Below, piece after piece: positions 1 through 6,171 of a stretch of 11,943 bases of DNA; position 1 is the first letter of the stretch, and each line of letters begins with the position of its first letter. The notes under the pieces are model-generated. The model searched no databases. It was not told the DNA's origin and saw only the letters and a list, made by a program, of their open reading frames with translations. Both the position numbers and the translations under genes were made by a program. The stretch is from Actinomycetes bacterium. Its GTDB lineage: Bacteria > Actinomycetota > Acidimicrobiia > Acidimicrobiales > Ilumatobacteraceae. The stretch lies in contig JAEZFY010000243.1 of NCBI GenBank assembly GCA_023417265.1, positions 1 to 11,943 on the forward strand, in the 5' to 3' direction.

Positions 1-562
1 CCTGCGGCCCGTGGAAGCGCACGTAGGTCCAGCCGGTGGTGAGCACGACGGGATGGTCGGCGAGCAGGTCGTGCAGGCACAAGGCGACACCGTGGCGTTC
101 GAGCGTGGCGAGGACGTCGTCGGCGAGCCAGCTCGGGTCGCGCAGCTCGACCGCCCAGCGCTGCGTCGTGAGCGCGGCGCCGACGGCGTCGAGGAACTCG
201 TCGAGGCGGGTGGTGTTGCGTCGCCATCGCGGCGGCAACTGCACCAGTGTCGGGCCGAGGTGGGCGCCGAGCCGGTCGACCCGGTCGAAGTGGTTGGGGA
301 GCCACTGCTCTGGATCGCTGAGCTTCTTGCGGTGCGACCCGTACGCGCCGAGCTTGACCGCGTACAGGAATCCCGGTGCAGCGGCGTCGGCCCACTTCTC
401 CACCGCGGTGGCCGTCGGCAGGCGGTAGAAGGTCGTGTTCAGCTCAACCGTGTCGAACAGTGACTGGTAGTGCTCGAACCACCGCCGCGCCGGCAGTTCG
501 GCCGGGTAGACGACGCCCCGCCAATCGGCGTACGACCACCCCGAACACCCAACCCGGATCAC
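1..562 (-). CDS. DUF72 (YecE-like) family protein, partial (C-terminus beyond window)
   Basis: The GTG at 562 opens a frame that stays open to the window edge (187 residues seen; family members are usually about 240). A TAG three codons upstream rules out a longer start. The N-terminus reads IRVGCSGWSYADWRG. It is followed by the DUF72 landmarks ELNTTFYRLP (about residues 40-49), the KLGAYGSHRKK segment (70-80), WAVELRDPSW (136-145) and YVRFHG (180-185). DUF72 proteins adopt a TIM-barrel-like fold, and their biochemical role is not established; some sit near DNA-repair or Fe-S genes. There is no signal peptide or membrane segment, so it is probably cytosolic. The gene lies downstream of trpF on the same strand, but 198 bp separate them, so co-transcription is uncertain. 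A near-consensus TAGTGC lies 6 nt before the GTG. Family call is firm; function unknown. Confidence 0.9.
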   Translation of the reverse strand, partial: MIRVGCSGWSYADWRGVVYPAELPARRWFEHYQSLFDTVELNTTFYRLPTATAVEKWADAAAPGFLYAVKLGAYGSHRKKLSDPEQWLPNHFDRVDRLGAHLGPTLVQLPPRWRRNTTRLDEFLDAVGAALTTQRWAVELRDPSWLADDVLATLERHGVALCLHDLLADHPVVLTTGWTYVRFHGPQ

Positions 563-581
563 ACGAGGGCACTACCCGCAG

Positions 582-617
582 GGTGGGCACTTGCACCACC
601 GGTGCGACCGCCCCACC
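582..617. repeat. Nested inverted repeat in the DUF72 upstream region
   Basis: GGTGGG (582-587) pairs with CCCACC (612-617). Inside it, GCACC (593-597) and GGTGC (601-605) form a second perfect stem around a 3-nt loop. It lies 20-55 nt upstream of the DUF72 GTG start. It could be an operator or a leader structure. There is no T-run, so an intrinsic terminator is unlikely. The rest of the 563-760 gap shows no gene or RNA that I recognise. Confidence 0.4.
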
Positions 618-694
618 GACGCCGAGCCGTTGAGTCGCGAACCAGCATCCTGAGCGGTGATCGGATCGTTCGAGCGCAAGGCGGCCGAGGGCGA

Positions 695-712
695 CGTTGA
701 CTTCGGTCAACG
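695..712. terminator. Hairpin downstream of trpF, possible terminator
   Basis: CGTTGAC and GTCAACG form a perfect 7-bp stem around a TTCG loop (702-705), about 50 nt past the trpF stop. Read on the plus strand it is a C(UUCG)G tetraloop hairpin, an unusually stable RNA structure. On the minus strand, where trpF would need it, the loop is CGAA. No U-tract follows on either strand. Role as a terminator is inferred from position only. Confidence 0.4.
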
Positions 713-760
713 AGCCCGATGGCCAACGCAGCGATCGAGCGATCCGGCGCCGCTCAGCGC

Positions 761-1423
761 TCAGAAGTCGTCGGCCCAGTCATAGGGGGGGTTGTCGTCG
801 TCACCCAGGTACGGGCGCGGCGCGGCGGCCCGCGCGTTGGCGACGAACTTGCGCACCAGCGTGGCGTCCTTGCGACCCGGCGCCGATTCGACACCCGATG
901 CGACGTCGACCCCCCACGGTTCGACGGCGGCGATGCCGTCGGCGACGTTGTCAGGCGTCAACCCGCCGGCCAAGATCAGCTTGAGGTCGGTCGGGGCCTC
1001 GCCGGCGAGCGTCCAGTCGAACACCTTGCCGGTGCCGCCGCCAGGCGAGTCGACCATGATCAGGTCGGTGCCCCACTCGTCGGCCCGGGCAAGCAATCCG
1101 GATCCGGCGGTGAAGACCTTGATCACCCAGCGGAAGTGGCTGGCGACGTACGCAGTCTGTTCCGGGGTCTCGTGCCCGTGCAGCTGGACGGCCTTGACCC
1201 CCGCCCGCATCGCCGAGCGCACCACCTGCTCGGGGTTCTCGTCGCGGAACACGCCGACCGTCAGGACTTCCGGGGGCAGGCGACGGGTGATGTCGTAGGC
1301 CCGCTGGGCGGCGAGGTAACGCGACGACGACGGGACGAAGTTGAAACCGATCGCATCAGCGCCCATGGCAACCGAGAGCAACGCGTCGTCCTCGTTCGTG
1401 ATGCCGCAGATCTTGACGAACAT
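761..1423 (-). CDS. trpF: Phosphoribosylanthranilate isomerase (TrpF)
   Basis: This cytosolic TIM-barrel enzyme of tryptophan synthesis isomerises N-(5-phosphoribosyl)anthranilate to CdRP. The 220-residue product begins MFVKICGIT, carrying the family's catalytic Cys (C6). The catalytic Asp is in LIMVDSPGGGTGK (D125), and the phosphate-binding strands are LAGGL (151-155) and GVDVASGVE (171-179). I chose the ATG at 1423 because KICGIT normally starts within a few residues of the N-terminus; upstream in-frame GTG codons would add a stretch unlike the family. TACCGT lies 9 nt before the ATG, suggesting a very short or absent leader. A 20-residue acidic tail (ending DWADDF) extends past the barrel. 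It stands apart from other trp genes; trpC is some 4 kb away in this window. Confidence 0.96.
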   Translation of the reverse strand: MFVKICGITNEDDALLSVAMGADAIGFNFVPSSSRYLAAQRAYDITRRLPPEVLTVGVFRDENPEQVVRSAMRAGVKAVQLHGHETPEQTAYVASHFRWVIKVFTAGSGLLARADEWGTDLIMVDSPGGGTGKVFDWTLAGEAPTDLKLILAGGLTPDNVADGIAAVEPWGVDVASGVESAPGRKDATLVRKFVANARAAAPRPYLGDDDNPPYDWADDF

Positions 1424-1432
1424 GTGGGCGGA

Positions 1433-1438
1433 ACGGTA
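1433..1438 (-). promoter_or_regulatory. Putative -10 element of trpF
   Basis: TACCGT on the minus strand fits TANNNT and ends 9 nt before the trpF ATG. No Shine-Dalgarno sequence lies between them. It belongs to a series of six similarly placed motifs in the window. Confidence 0.45.
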
Positions 1439-1467
1439 CCTGTCGCGGTGCTCGCCCGACGAGGATC

Positions 1468-1494
1468 CGTGACGGCACCGCTGTGTCACGTTTT
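1468..1494. promoter_or_regulatory. Inverted repeat plus T-run between divergent trpF and SPFH gene
   Basis: CGTGAC (1468-1473) and GTCACG (1485-1490) are perfect inverted arms with an 11-nt spacer, followed by TTTT (1491-1494). It sits in the 110-bp divergent region, about 27 nt upstream of the SPFH -10 element and about 30 nt upstream of the trpF -10. It could be an operator for either gene or a weak hairpin terminator. I favour an operator because no gene ends nearby. Confidence 0.35.
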
Positions 1495-1520
1495 CCCCTC
1501 GCGCATGCAAAGCCCGCGTG

Positions 1521-1526
1521 TATGGT
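1521..1526 (+). promoter_or_regulatory. Putative -10 element of the SPFH operon (leaderless)
   Basis: TATGGT fits TANNNT, and exactly 7 nt separate it from the GTG at 1534. That would place the transcription start at the start codon. This supports the GTG at 1534 over the ATG at 1543. I see no convincing -35 hexamer. Confidence 0.5.
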
Positions 1527-1533
1527 CCGACGA

Positions 1534-2697
1534 GTGGGATTGATGGACAAGCTCAAGGGCGAACTGGTCGACATCATCGAGTGGATCGACGACTCGCGGT
1601 CGACACTCGCATGGCGGTTCCCCCGGTACCAGAACGAGATCAAGAACGGCGCCGCGCTGATCGTGCGCGAAGGCCAGAAGGCGGTGTTCGTCTACCGCGG
1701 CCAGCTCGCCGACCAGTTCGACCCAGGGCACTACGAGCTGAAGTCGGAGAACCTGCCGATCCTGTCGACGCTGCAGGGCTGGAAGTACGGCTTCGACAGC
1801 CCGTTCCGGAGCGAGGTGTACTTCATCAACACCCGCCCCGTGATCGACATCAAGTGGGGTACGCCGCAGCCGATCACCATCCGCGACCCCGACTTCCGTA
1901 TGGTGCCGGTTCGCGCCAACGGCACGGTGGTCGTCAAGATCGCTGACACGGGCATCTTCCTGCGTGAGGTGATCGGCACCGACTCGGCCGTCGAGGCCGA
2001 CGAGATCGCGATCCTGCTGCGCCAGGTGATCGCCACTGCGTTCTCCGAGATGGTGCTCACCACGGGGCTCGGGGCGATCGATCTACAAACCCGTCAGCTC
2101 GAGCTCGCCGGCCAGTTGCGCGACCACGTGCAGGAGAAGGTCGACGACGAGTTCGGCCTGTCGATCCCCGACATCACGCTCACGATCTCGCTCCCCGAGG
2201 AGGTCACCCAGGCGCTCACCCGCGGTGCGGCCAAGGCCGGCGAGACGTCGAACTACATCGAGACCGTCAACCTCACCAAGCTCCAGCAGGCCAACGCCGC
2301 CGACGCGATCCTTGCCGCTGCCAACAATCCGGGCGGGTCGGCGATGGGCGACATGATGCAAATGGGCATGGGGGTGGCGATGGCCAACCAGATGGCCGGT
2401 CAGATGGCCGGCGCGTTCGGTGGCCAGCAGCCCGGCACGCCTCCGCCGATGCCCGCCCAGGCGATGTACCACGTCGACCAGAACGGCCAGCCGGGCGGCC
2501 CTTACACGATCGCCCAGATCCAGCAGGGCGTTGCTGCCGGTCAGGTGAACGCGCAGACCCTGGTGTGGACGAACGGGATGGCGGCGTGGTCGCCGGCCGG
2601 GCAGGTGCCCGCCCTCGCCGCGCTGTTCAACGCCCCGCCGCCGATCCCCGGGGCCACGCCGCCGCCGATGCCGCCCGCCCCGCCGGCCGCCGAGTGA
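1534..2697 (+). CDS. SPFH/Band-7 domain protein with C-terminal GYF_2 domain (YdjI-like)
   Basis: The 387-residue protein opens VGLMDKLKGELVDIIEW and continues WRFPRYQNEIKNGA, the characteristic start of YdjI-type SPFH proteins (often annotated 'virion core protein'). The SPFH region spans about residues 35-235, ending with a helical DHVQEKVDDEFGL / SLPEEVTQAL segment. A Met/Ala/Gly-rich linker follows (270-300). Then comes a GYF_2/DUF4339-type domain, MYHVDQNGQPGGPYT to WSPAGQVPALAALF (311-365), and a Pro-rich tail. There is no transmembrane helix; it is probably peripheral on the membrane as an oligomeric scaffold. In Bacillus subtilis ydjI sits in the SigW-controlled pspA-ydjGHI operon, and the next gene here is YdjG-like. 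GTG 1534 was chosen from family N-termini and the -10 spacing; ATG 1543 is the alternative. Its molecular role is inferred. Confidence 0.88.
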   Translation: MGLMDKLKGELVDIIEWIDDSRSTLAWRFPRYQNEIKNGAALIVREGQKAVFVYRGQLADQFDPGHYELKSENLPILSTLQGWKYGFDSPFRSEVYFINTRPVIDIKWGTPQPITIRDPDFRMVPVRANGTVVVKIADTGIFLREVIGTDSAVEADEIAILLRQVIATAFSEMVLTTGLGAIDLQTRQLELAGQLRDHVQEKVDDEFGLSIPDITLTISLPEEVTQALTRGAAKAGETSNYIETVNLTKLQQANAADAILAAANNPGGSAMGDMMQMGMGVAMANQMAGQMAGAFGGQQPGTPPPMPAQAMYHVDQNGQPGGPYTIAQIQQGVAAGQVNAQTLVWTNGMAAWSPAGQVPALAALFNAPPPIPGATPPPMPPAPPAAE

Positions 2698-2707
2698 CCG
2701 CCTGACG

Positions 2708-3976
2708 ATGAGCGACGCGAGCGCCCCACCCCCGCTCCCGGGCGGGCCACCACCATCATCGCCACCAGCATCATCACCACCACCATCATCGCCACCACCG
2801 GCGCCCGTGTCGGGTACGTCGCCGCCCCCGCCGCTGCCAGGCCCGGAGACGTCGCCACCTCCGGCCGCCGCGGTGCGCCCGATGCTGCACAGCACCGAGG
2901 CCACCAAGACCTACCCGTGCCAGGCGTGTGGTGGTGACCTCAAGTTCGATCCGGCCACCCAGAAGTTGGCGTGCGAGCACTGCGGCGCAGCGTTCGACGT
3001 CGACGATGCGGGCGCCGCGGTCAGCGAGCGCGACCTGCGCGAGGCCCTGCGCTTGATCAAGCAGGGCGCCCTGGCGCGCACCGACCAGGCGCTCGCCGGC
3101 GAGAAGGAGGTCGTCTGCCAGAACTGCGGCGGGCACACCACCTTCACGGGTTCGTTGACATCGAACCAGTGCCCGTACTGCCTCACGCCGATCCAGCGCG
3201 ACGACGTCCACGACGCGCCCGACCGGCTGCCGGTCGACGGCGTCGTCCCGTTCACGATCGACCGCAAGCAAGCCCAACACCTGATCGGCACCTGGATCAA
3301 CAAGCGCTGGTTCGCCCCCAACGAGTTCAAGGCCTACGGTCGCACTGGCTCGTTCGAGAGCGTGTACGGCGCGTACTTCACCTACGACGCCGAGACGCTC
3401 ACCCGCTACCGCGGCGAACGCGGTGACGACTACACGGTCGGCGAAGGCGACGACCGGCGCACCGAGACGCGCTGGCATCGCGTCAGCGGGCAGGTCGCCA
3501 ACAGCTTCGACGACGTCACGATCTTCGCCAACACCGGCATGGAAACCAAGCGAATCGCCAAGCTCGAACCGTGGCCGACGGCGTCGGCCAAGCCGTACTC
3601 AGCCCAGTACGTCGCCGGGCATCTCTGCCGAACGTACGACCGCGACGTCGAGGAGTGCCTCGAAGACGCCACTCAGGAGATGACCGCCACGATCCGCTCG
3701 ACGGTGAAGAGCGACATCGGCGGCGACCGCCAGAAGATCCACTCGATGGACATCGAGTGGCGGACCATGACCTACAAGCACCTGCTCATGCCGATCTGGC
3801 TGCTCACGGTGATCTACCTACAGAAGCCGTACCAGGTGTACATCAACGGCGTCACGGGCGAGATCCACGGGGCCCGTCCGTACAGCAAGGCCAAGATCAT
3901 CACCGCGATCGTCATCGCCGTCGCCGTGATCGCCCTGATCGCGGTGATCGTGTCGCTTGCCAGAGGTGGCGGCTAG
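2708..3976 (+). CDS. Double zinc-ribbon protein with C-terminal membrane helix (YdjG-like)
   Basis: This 422-residue protein starts 10 bp after the SPFH gene. Residues 7-57 are a low-complexity Pro/Ser tail. Two TFIIB-like zinc ribbons follow: C71/C74 with C89/C92, and C137/C140 with C155/C158. A conserved middle domain (about 175-390) contains FAPNEFKAYG, VYGAYFTYDAET, MPIWLLTVIYLQKPYQVYINGVTGEIHG and similar aromatic strands. One hydrophobic helix (about 396-416) precedes a short Arg/Gly end, so the bulk is probably cytosolic with a C-terminal anchor. Homologues are sometimes annotated as 'primosomal protein N' or helicase-like from the zinc ribbon alone; no helicase motifs are present. The pairing with an SPFH protein matches ydjG-ydjI of B. 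subtilis and points to a membrane-stress or membrane-microdomain role (inference). Confidence 0.85.
   Translation: MSDASAPPPLPGGPPPSSPPASSPPPSSPPPAPVSGTSPPPPLPGPETSPPPAAAVRPMLHSTEATKTYPCQACGGDLKFDPATQKLACEHCGAAFDVDDAGAAVSERDLREALRLIKQGALARTDQALAGEKEVVCQNCGGHTTFTGSLTSNQCPYCLTPIQRDDVHDAPDRLPVDGVVPFTIDRKQAQHLIGTWINKRWFAPNEFKAYGRTGSFESVYGAYFTYDAETLTRYRGERGDDYTVGEGDDRRTETRWHRVSGQVANSFDDVTIFANTGMETKRIAKLEPWPTASAKPYSAQYVAGHLCRTYDRDVEECLEDATQEMTATIRSTVKSDIGGDRQKIHSMDIEWRTMTYKHLLMPIWLLTVIYLQKPYQVYINGVTGEIHGARPYSKAKIITAIVIAVAVIALIAVIVSLARGGG
2747..2797 (+). repeat. 30-bp-period direct repeat coding the Pro/Ser tract
   Basis: A 21-bp sequence at 2747-2767 recurs exactly at 2777-2797. It is built of CCA/TCA/TCG codons and encodes alternating PPP and SS blocks in the N-terminal tail of the zinc-ribbon protein. 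The period keeps the frame, so slippage would change tail length by ten residues without breaking the gene. Confidence 0.75.
3963..3969 (+). promoter_or_regulatory. Shine-Dalgarno site for the small membrane protein
   Basis: GAGGTGG lies inside the last codons of the zinc-ribbon gene and ends 7 nt before the GTG at 3977, which directly abuts the TAG stop. It supports that start and translation from the shared mRNA. The genes preceded by TANNNT lack such a site. Confidence 0.6.
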
Positions 3977-4498
3977 GTGCTCTGGGTCCTCCTGATCATC
4001 GCCGCAGTCGTCGTCGTCGGCGGCGCACTCGCGCTCGGTGCGGGGCTGCTGTCCGACTCCCGGAAGCAACAGCGCGAGTACCGCCAGGTGGTGCCCGGCA
4101 TCGGCCCGCACGCCCCGGCCAACTGGTTCGGCAGCCACACACCCGAGGCCAAGCTGCACCGGCGGCTGCGTGACGCCGTCAAGGCCGCCCACGCCCAACC
4201 GGGGGCGCCGGCGAGCGCGCTGGCGGCGCTCGATCAGGCCGCGGTCGCGCTCGATCAGCGCCTGATCGGCGCGGCAGCGCTGCCCGAGCGCACCCGCGCG
4301 ACGGCCGTGGCCGAGTTGGCACCGCTGGTGGAACGCTTCGAAGATCGCGTCACCACGTTCGCCAGCGCCGCCGCCCCGGACGCGCTCGGCGAGTCCTTCG
4401 ACGCGTCGATGGCGGCGATCCAGGCCGAGCTCGACGCGCTCGCCGCGGCCCGGTCCGAGGTCGAACGCATCGACGGCGGCCAAGCTCCCCCGTCCTGA
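3977..4498 (+). CDS. Small protein with N-terminal membrane anchor, third gene of the SPFH operon
   Basis: I do not recognise a family for this 173-residue protein. Residues 2-24 form one strongly hydrophobic helix (LWVLLIIAAVVVVGGALALG). Next comes a short basic stretch (SRKQQR) and a loop (residues 35-57) containing VPGIGPHAPANWFGSHTPEAK. Two to three Ala-rich amphipathic helices (58-165) follow, probably a coiled-coil-like cytosolic domain if the positive-inside rule applies. It starts at the base after the preceding stop and has its own Shine-Dalgarno site, so translational coupling is likely. It occupies the place that ydjH holds in the Bacillus operon, but I see no clear similarity. It is likely a membrane partner of the SPFH and zinc-ribbon proteins (inference from position). 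Confidence 0.8.
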   Translation: MLWVLLIIAAVVVVGGALALGAGLLSDSRKQQREYRQVVPGIGPHAPANWFGSHTPEAKLHRRLRDAVKAAHAQPGAPASALAALDQAAVALDQRLIGAAALPERTRATAVAELAPLVERFEDRVTTFASAAAPDALGESFDASMAAIQAELDALAAARSEVERIDGGQAPPS

Positions 4499-4535
4499 CG
4501 GGAATCAGCCACCGGATCGGTCGGTTGACGCTTCC

Positions 4536-5393
4536 ATGGCCACTCAGCTCGGAAGCGAACTCGGCACGTACGGCGTCTGGCGCGGCGCCTGGCAGACGGA
4601 CACGGCGTTCGCCGCCGAGGTGGAACGGCTCGGCTACGGGGCGTTGTGGCTGGGCGGGTCGCCCGACGGCGAGCTGCGCTTGGTGGACGAGCTGCTTGCA
4701 GCGACGTCGGCGCTACGGATCGCGACGGGCATCGTCAACGTGTGGAAGGACCCGGCCGACGTCGTCGCCGCGGCCTTCACCCGCATCGAGTCGAACTACC
4801 CCGGGCGATTCGTACTCGGCGTCGGCATCGGCCACCCCGAGGCGACCGCCGAGTACCGCAGCCCCTACGCGACGCTCGTCGAGTACGTCGACCGGCTCGC
4901 CGAACTCGGCGTACCGCTCGAGCGAGTCGTGCTCGCCGCGCTCGGACCGCGCGTGCTGCGGCTCGCCGCGGAACGGACGGGCGGCGCGCATCCCTACCTC
5001 ACGACGCCCGAGCACACCCGCGCGGCGCGCGAGCTGATCGGGGCCGGCACGCTGCTTGCGCCAGAGCAGAAGGTCGTTGTGACCGACGCTCCCGGGCCGA
5101 CGCCGGAGAGCCGGGCGGTCGCCCGCCCGCCGGTCGAGAAGCCGTACCTGAGCCTCGTCAACTACCGCAGCAATCTGGTCCGCCTCGGCTGGGCCGAAGC
5201 CGACCTCGACAACGGCGGCAGCGACGCCCTGATCGACGCGCTCGTCGTCCAAGGCGATGCGGCAGCCGTGGCACGCGGCGTCGATGCCCACCTCGACGCC
5301 GGCGCCGACCACGTCACGATCCAAGTCGTCGGCGGGGGCGCCCTACGCGCACTCGCCGCACTGGCGCCCGCGCTCGGGCTCGACGCGGTCTAG
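4536..5393 (+). CDS. F420-dependent LLM-class oxidoreductase (MSMEG_4141-like family)
   Basis: This 285-residue luciferase-like TIM-barrel protein has the layout of the probable F420-dependent MSMEG_4141 family. It shows an N-terminal GTYGVWRGAWQ, ERLGYGALWLGG (30-41) and LRIATGIVNVW (60-70). NYPGRFVLGVGIGH (87-100) and AALGPRVLRLAAERTGGAHPYLTTPEHT (134-161) follow. These are the cofactor-side loops of the family. The substrate is unknown. The ATG at 4536 begins 37 bp after the preceding gene; I see neither a clear Shine-Dalgarno site nor a TANNNT at this start. The 37-bp gap has no obvious terminator, so read-through from the SPFH operon is possible. Its TAG stop overlaps the trpC stop on the other strand. 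Confidence 0.88.
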   Translation: MATQLGSELGTYGVWRGAWQTDTAFAAEVERLGYGALWLGGSPDGELRLVDELLAATSALRIATGIVNVWKDPADVVAAAFTRIESNYPGRFVLGVGIGHPEATAEYRSPYATLVEYVDRLAELGVPLERVVLAALGPRVLRLAAERTGGAHPYLTTPEHTRAARELIGAGTLLAPEQKVVVTDAPGPTPESRAVARPPVEKPYLSLVNYRSNLVRLGWAEADLDNGGSDALIDALVVQGDAAAVARGVDAHLDAGADHVTIQVVGGGALRALAALAPALGLDAV

Positions 5394-6163
5394 ACGATCA
5401 AGTCGGCGAGGGCTGCGGAGGGATCCGCGGCCGTCACCAGCGTCTCCCCCACGAGCACGGCGTCGTAACCGGCCGCGCGCAGCGACTCGGCGTCGGCCCG
5501 GCCACGCACACCCGACTCGGCGACCTTGACGACGCCGTCGGGGAACACCGCCCCCATCCGCACGGCACGGGCGTGATCGACTTGGAAGGTGACGAGGTCG
5601 CGCTGGTTGACACCGATCAACGTCGCCCCGGCAGCGAGGGCGACTTCCATCTCCGGCTCGTCGTGGATCTCGACGAGCACGTCGAGGCCGATCTCCGTGG
5701 CGAGCGTGTGGTACTCGGCCAACTCCCCGGGTGCCAGCGCGGCGGCGATCAGCAGCGCGCAATCGGCCCCCATCAGGCGCGCATCGACGACGTCGTGGGC
5801 GGCAACCGTGAAGTCCTTGCGTAGCACCGGCAGCGCGCACGCAGCACGCGCGGCCTGCAGGTCGGCGGCCGATCCACCGAAGTGTTCCTCGTCGGTGAGC
5901 ACCGACAGGCAGGTTGCCCCGCCGCGTTGGTACGTCGCCGCCATCACGGCCGGATCGAGCCCGGCGTTGAGGTCGCCCTTGGACGGTGAACGCCGCTTGA
6001 TCTCGCTGATCACGGCGAGCTGCGACGCACCCGCGAGCGCATCCCGGAAGCCCCGTGTGGGCGGTAGGTCACGCGCTTCGCTGATCAGCGCGTCGAGCAC
6101 GCGCGTATCAGCTGCGGCGACCTCGCGGTGCCGCTCGAGGATCTTGTCGAGGTACGTCGTCAC
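5390..6163 (-). CDS. trpC: Indole-3-glycerol-phosphate synthase (TrpC)
   Basis: The enzyme converts CdRP, the product of TrpF, to indole-3-glycerol phosphate. The 257-residue TIM barrel carries all the motifs: EIKRRSPSKG (54-63), LSVLTDEEHFGGS (86-98), LRKDF (114-118), VEIHDE (164-169), GVNQRDL (184-190), ESGV (216-219) and LVGE (237-240). By alignment with the Sulfolobus enzyme, the catalytic residues are E54, K56, K116, E165, N186, E216 and S217; all are present. It starts with GTG at 6163, only 8 nt after the glyS stop, with no evident Shine-Dalgarno site or promoter, so it is probably co-transcribed with glyS. Its end overlaps the convergent oxidoreductase by 4 bp. Confidence 0.97.
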   Translation of the reverse strand: MTTYLDKILERHREVAAADTRVLDALISEARDLPPTRGFRDALAGASQLAVISEIKRRSPSKGDLNAGLDPAVMAATYQRGGATCLSVLTDEEHFGGSAADLQAARAACALPVLRKDFTVAAHDVVDARLMGADCALLIAAALAPGELAEYHTLATEIGLDVLVEIHDEPEMEVALAAGATLIGVNQRDLVTFQVDHARAVRMGAVFPDGVVKVAESGVRGRADAESLRAAGYDAVLVGETLVTAADPSAALADLIV

Positions 6164-6171
6164 GCCGGGGG

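Noticed and set aside
563..760. Small RNA or tRNA gene in the intergenic region
   Set aside because: Hairpins are present, but I find no tRNA arms or recognisable RNA family, and GC-rich spacers form stems by chance.
719..1543. Plus-strand open frame opposite trpF
   Set aside because: TrpF on the minus strand has every catalytic motif; the plus frame has none.
2740..2800. CRISPR-like or satellite array
   Set aside because: There are only two copies, the spacing is short, and they lie in frame within a Pro/Ser-coding tract.
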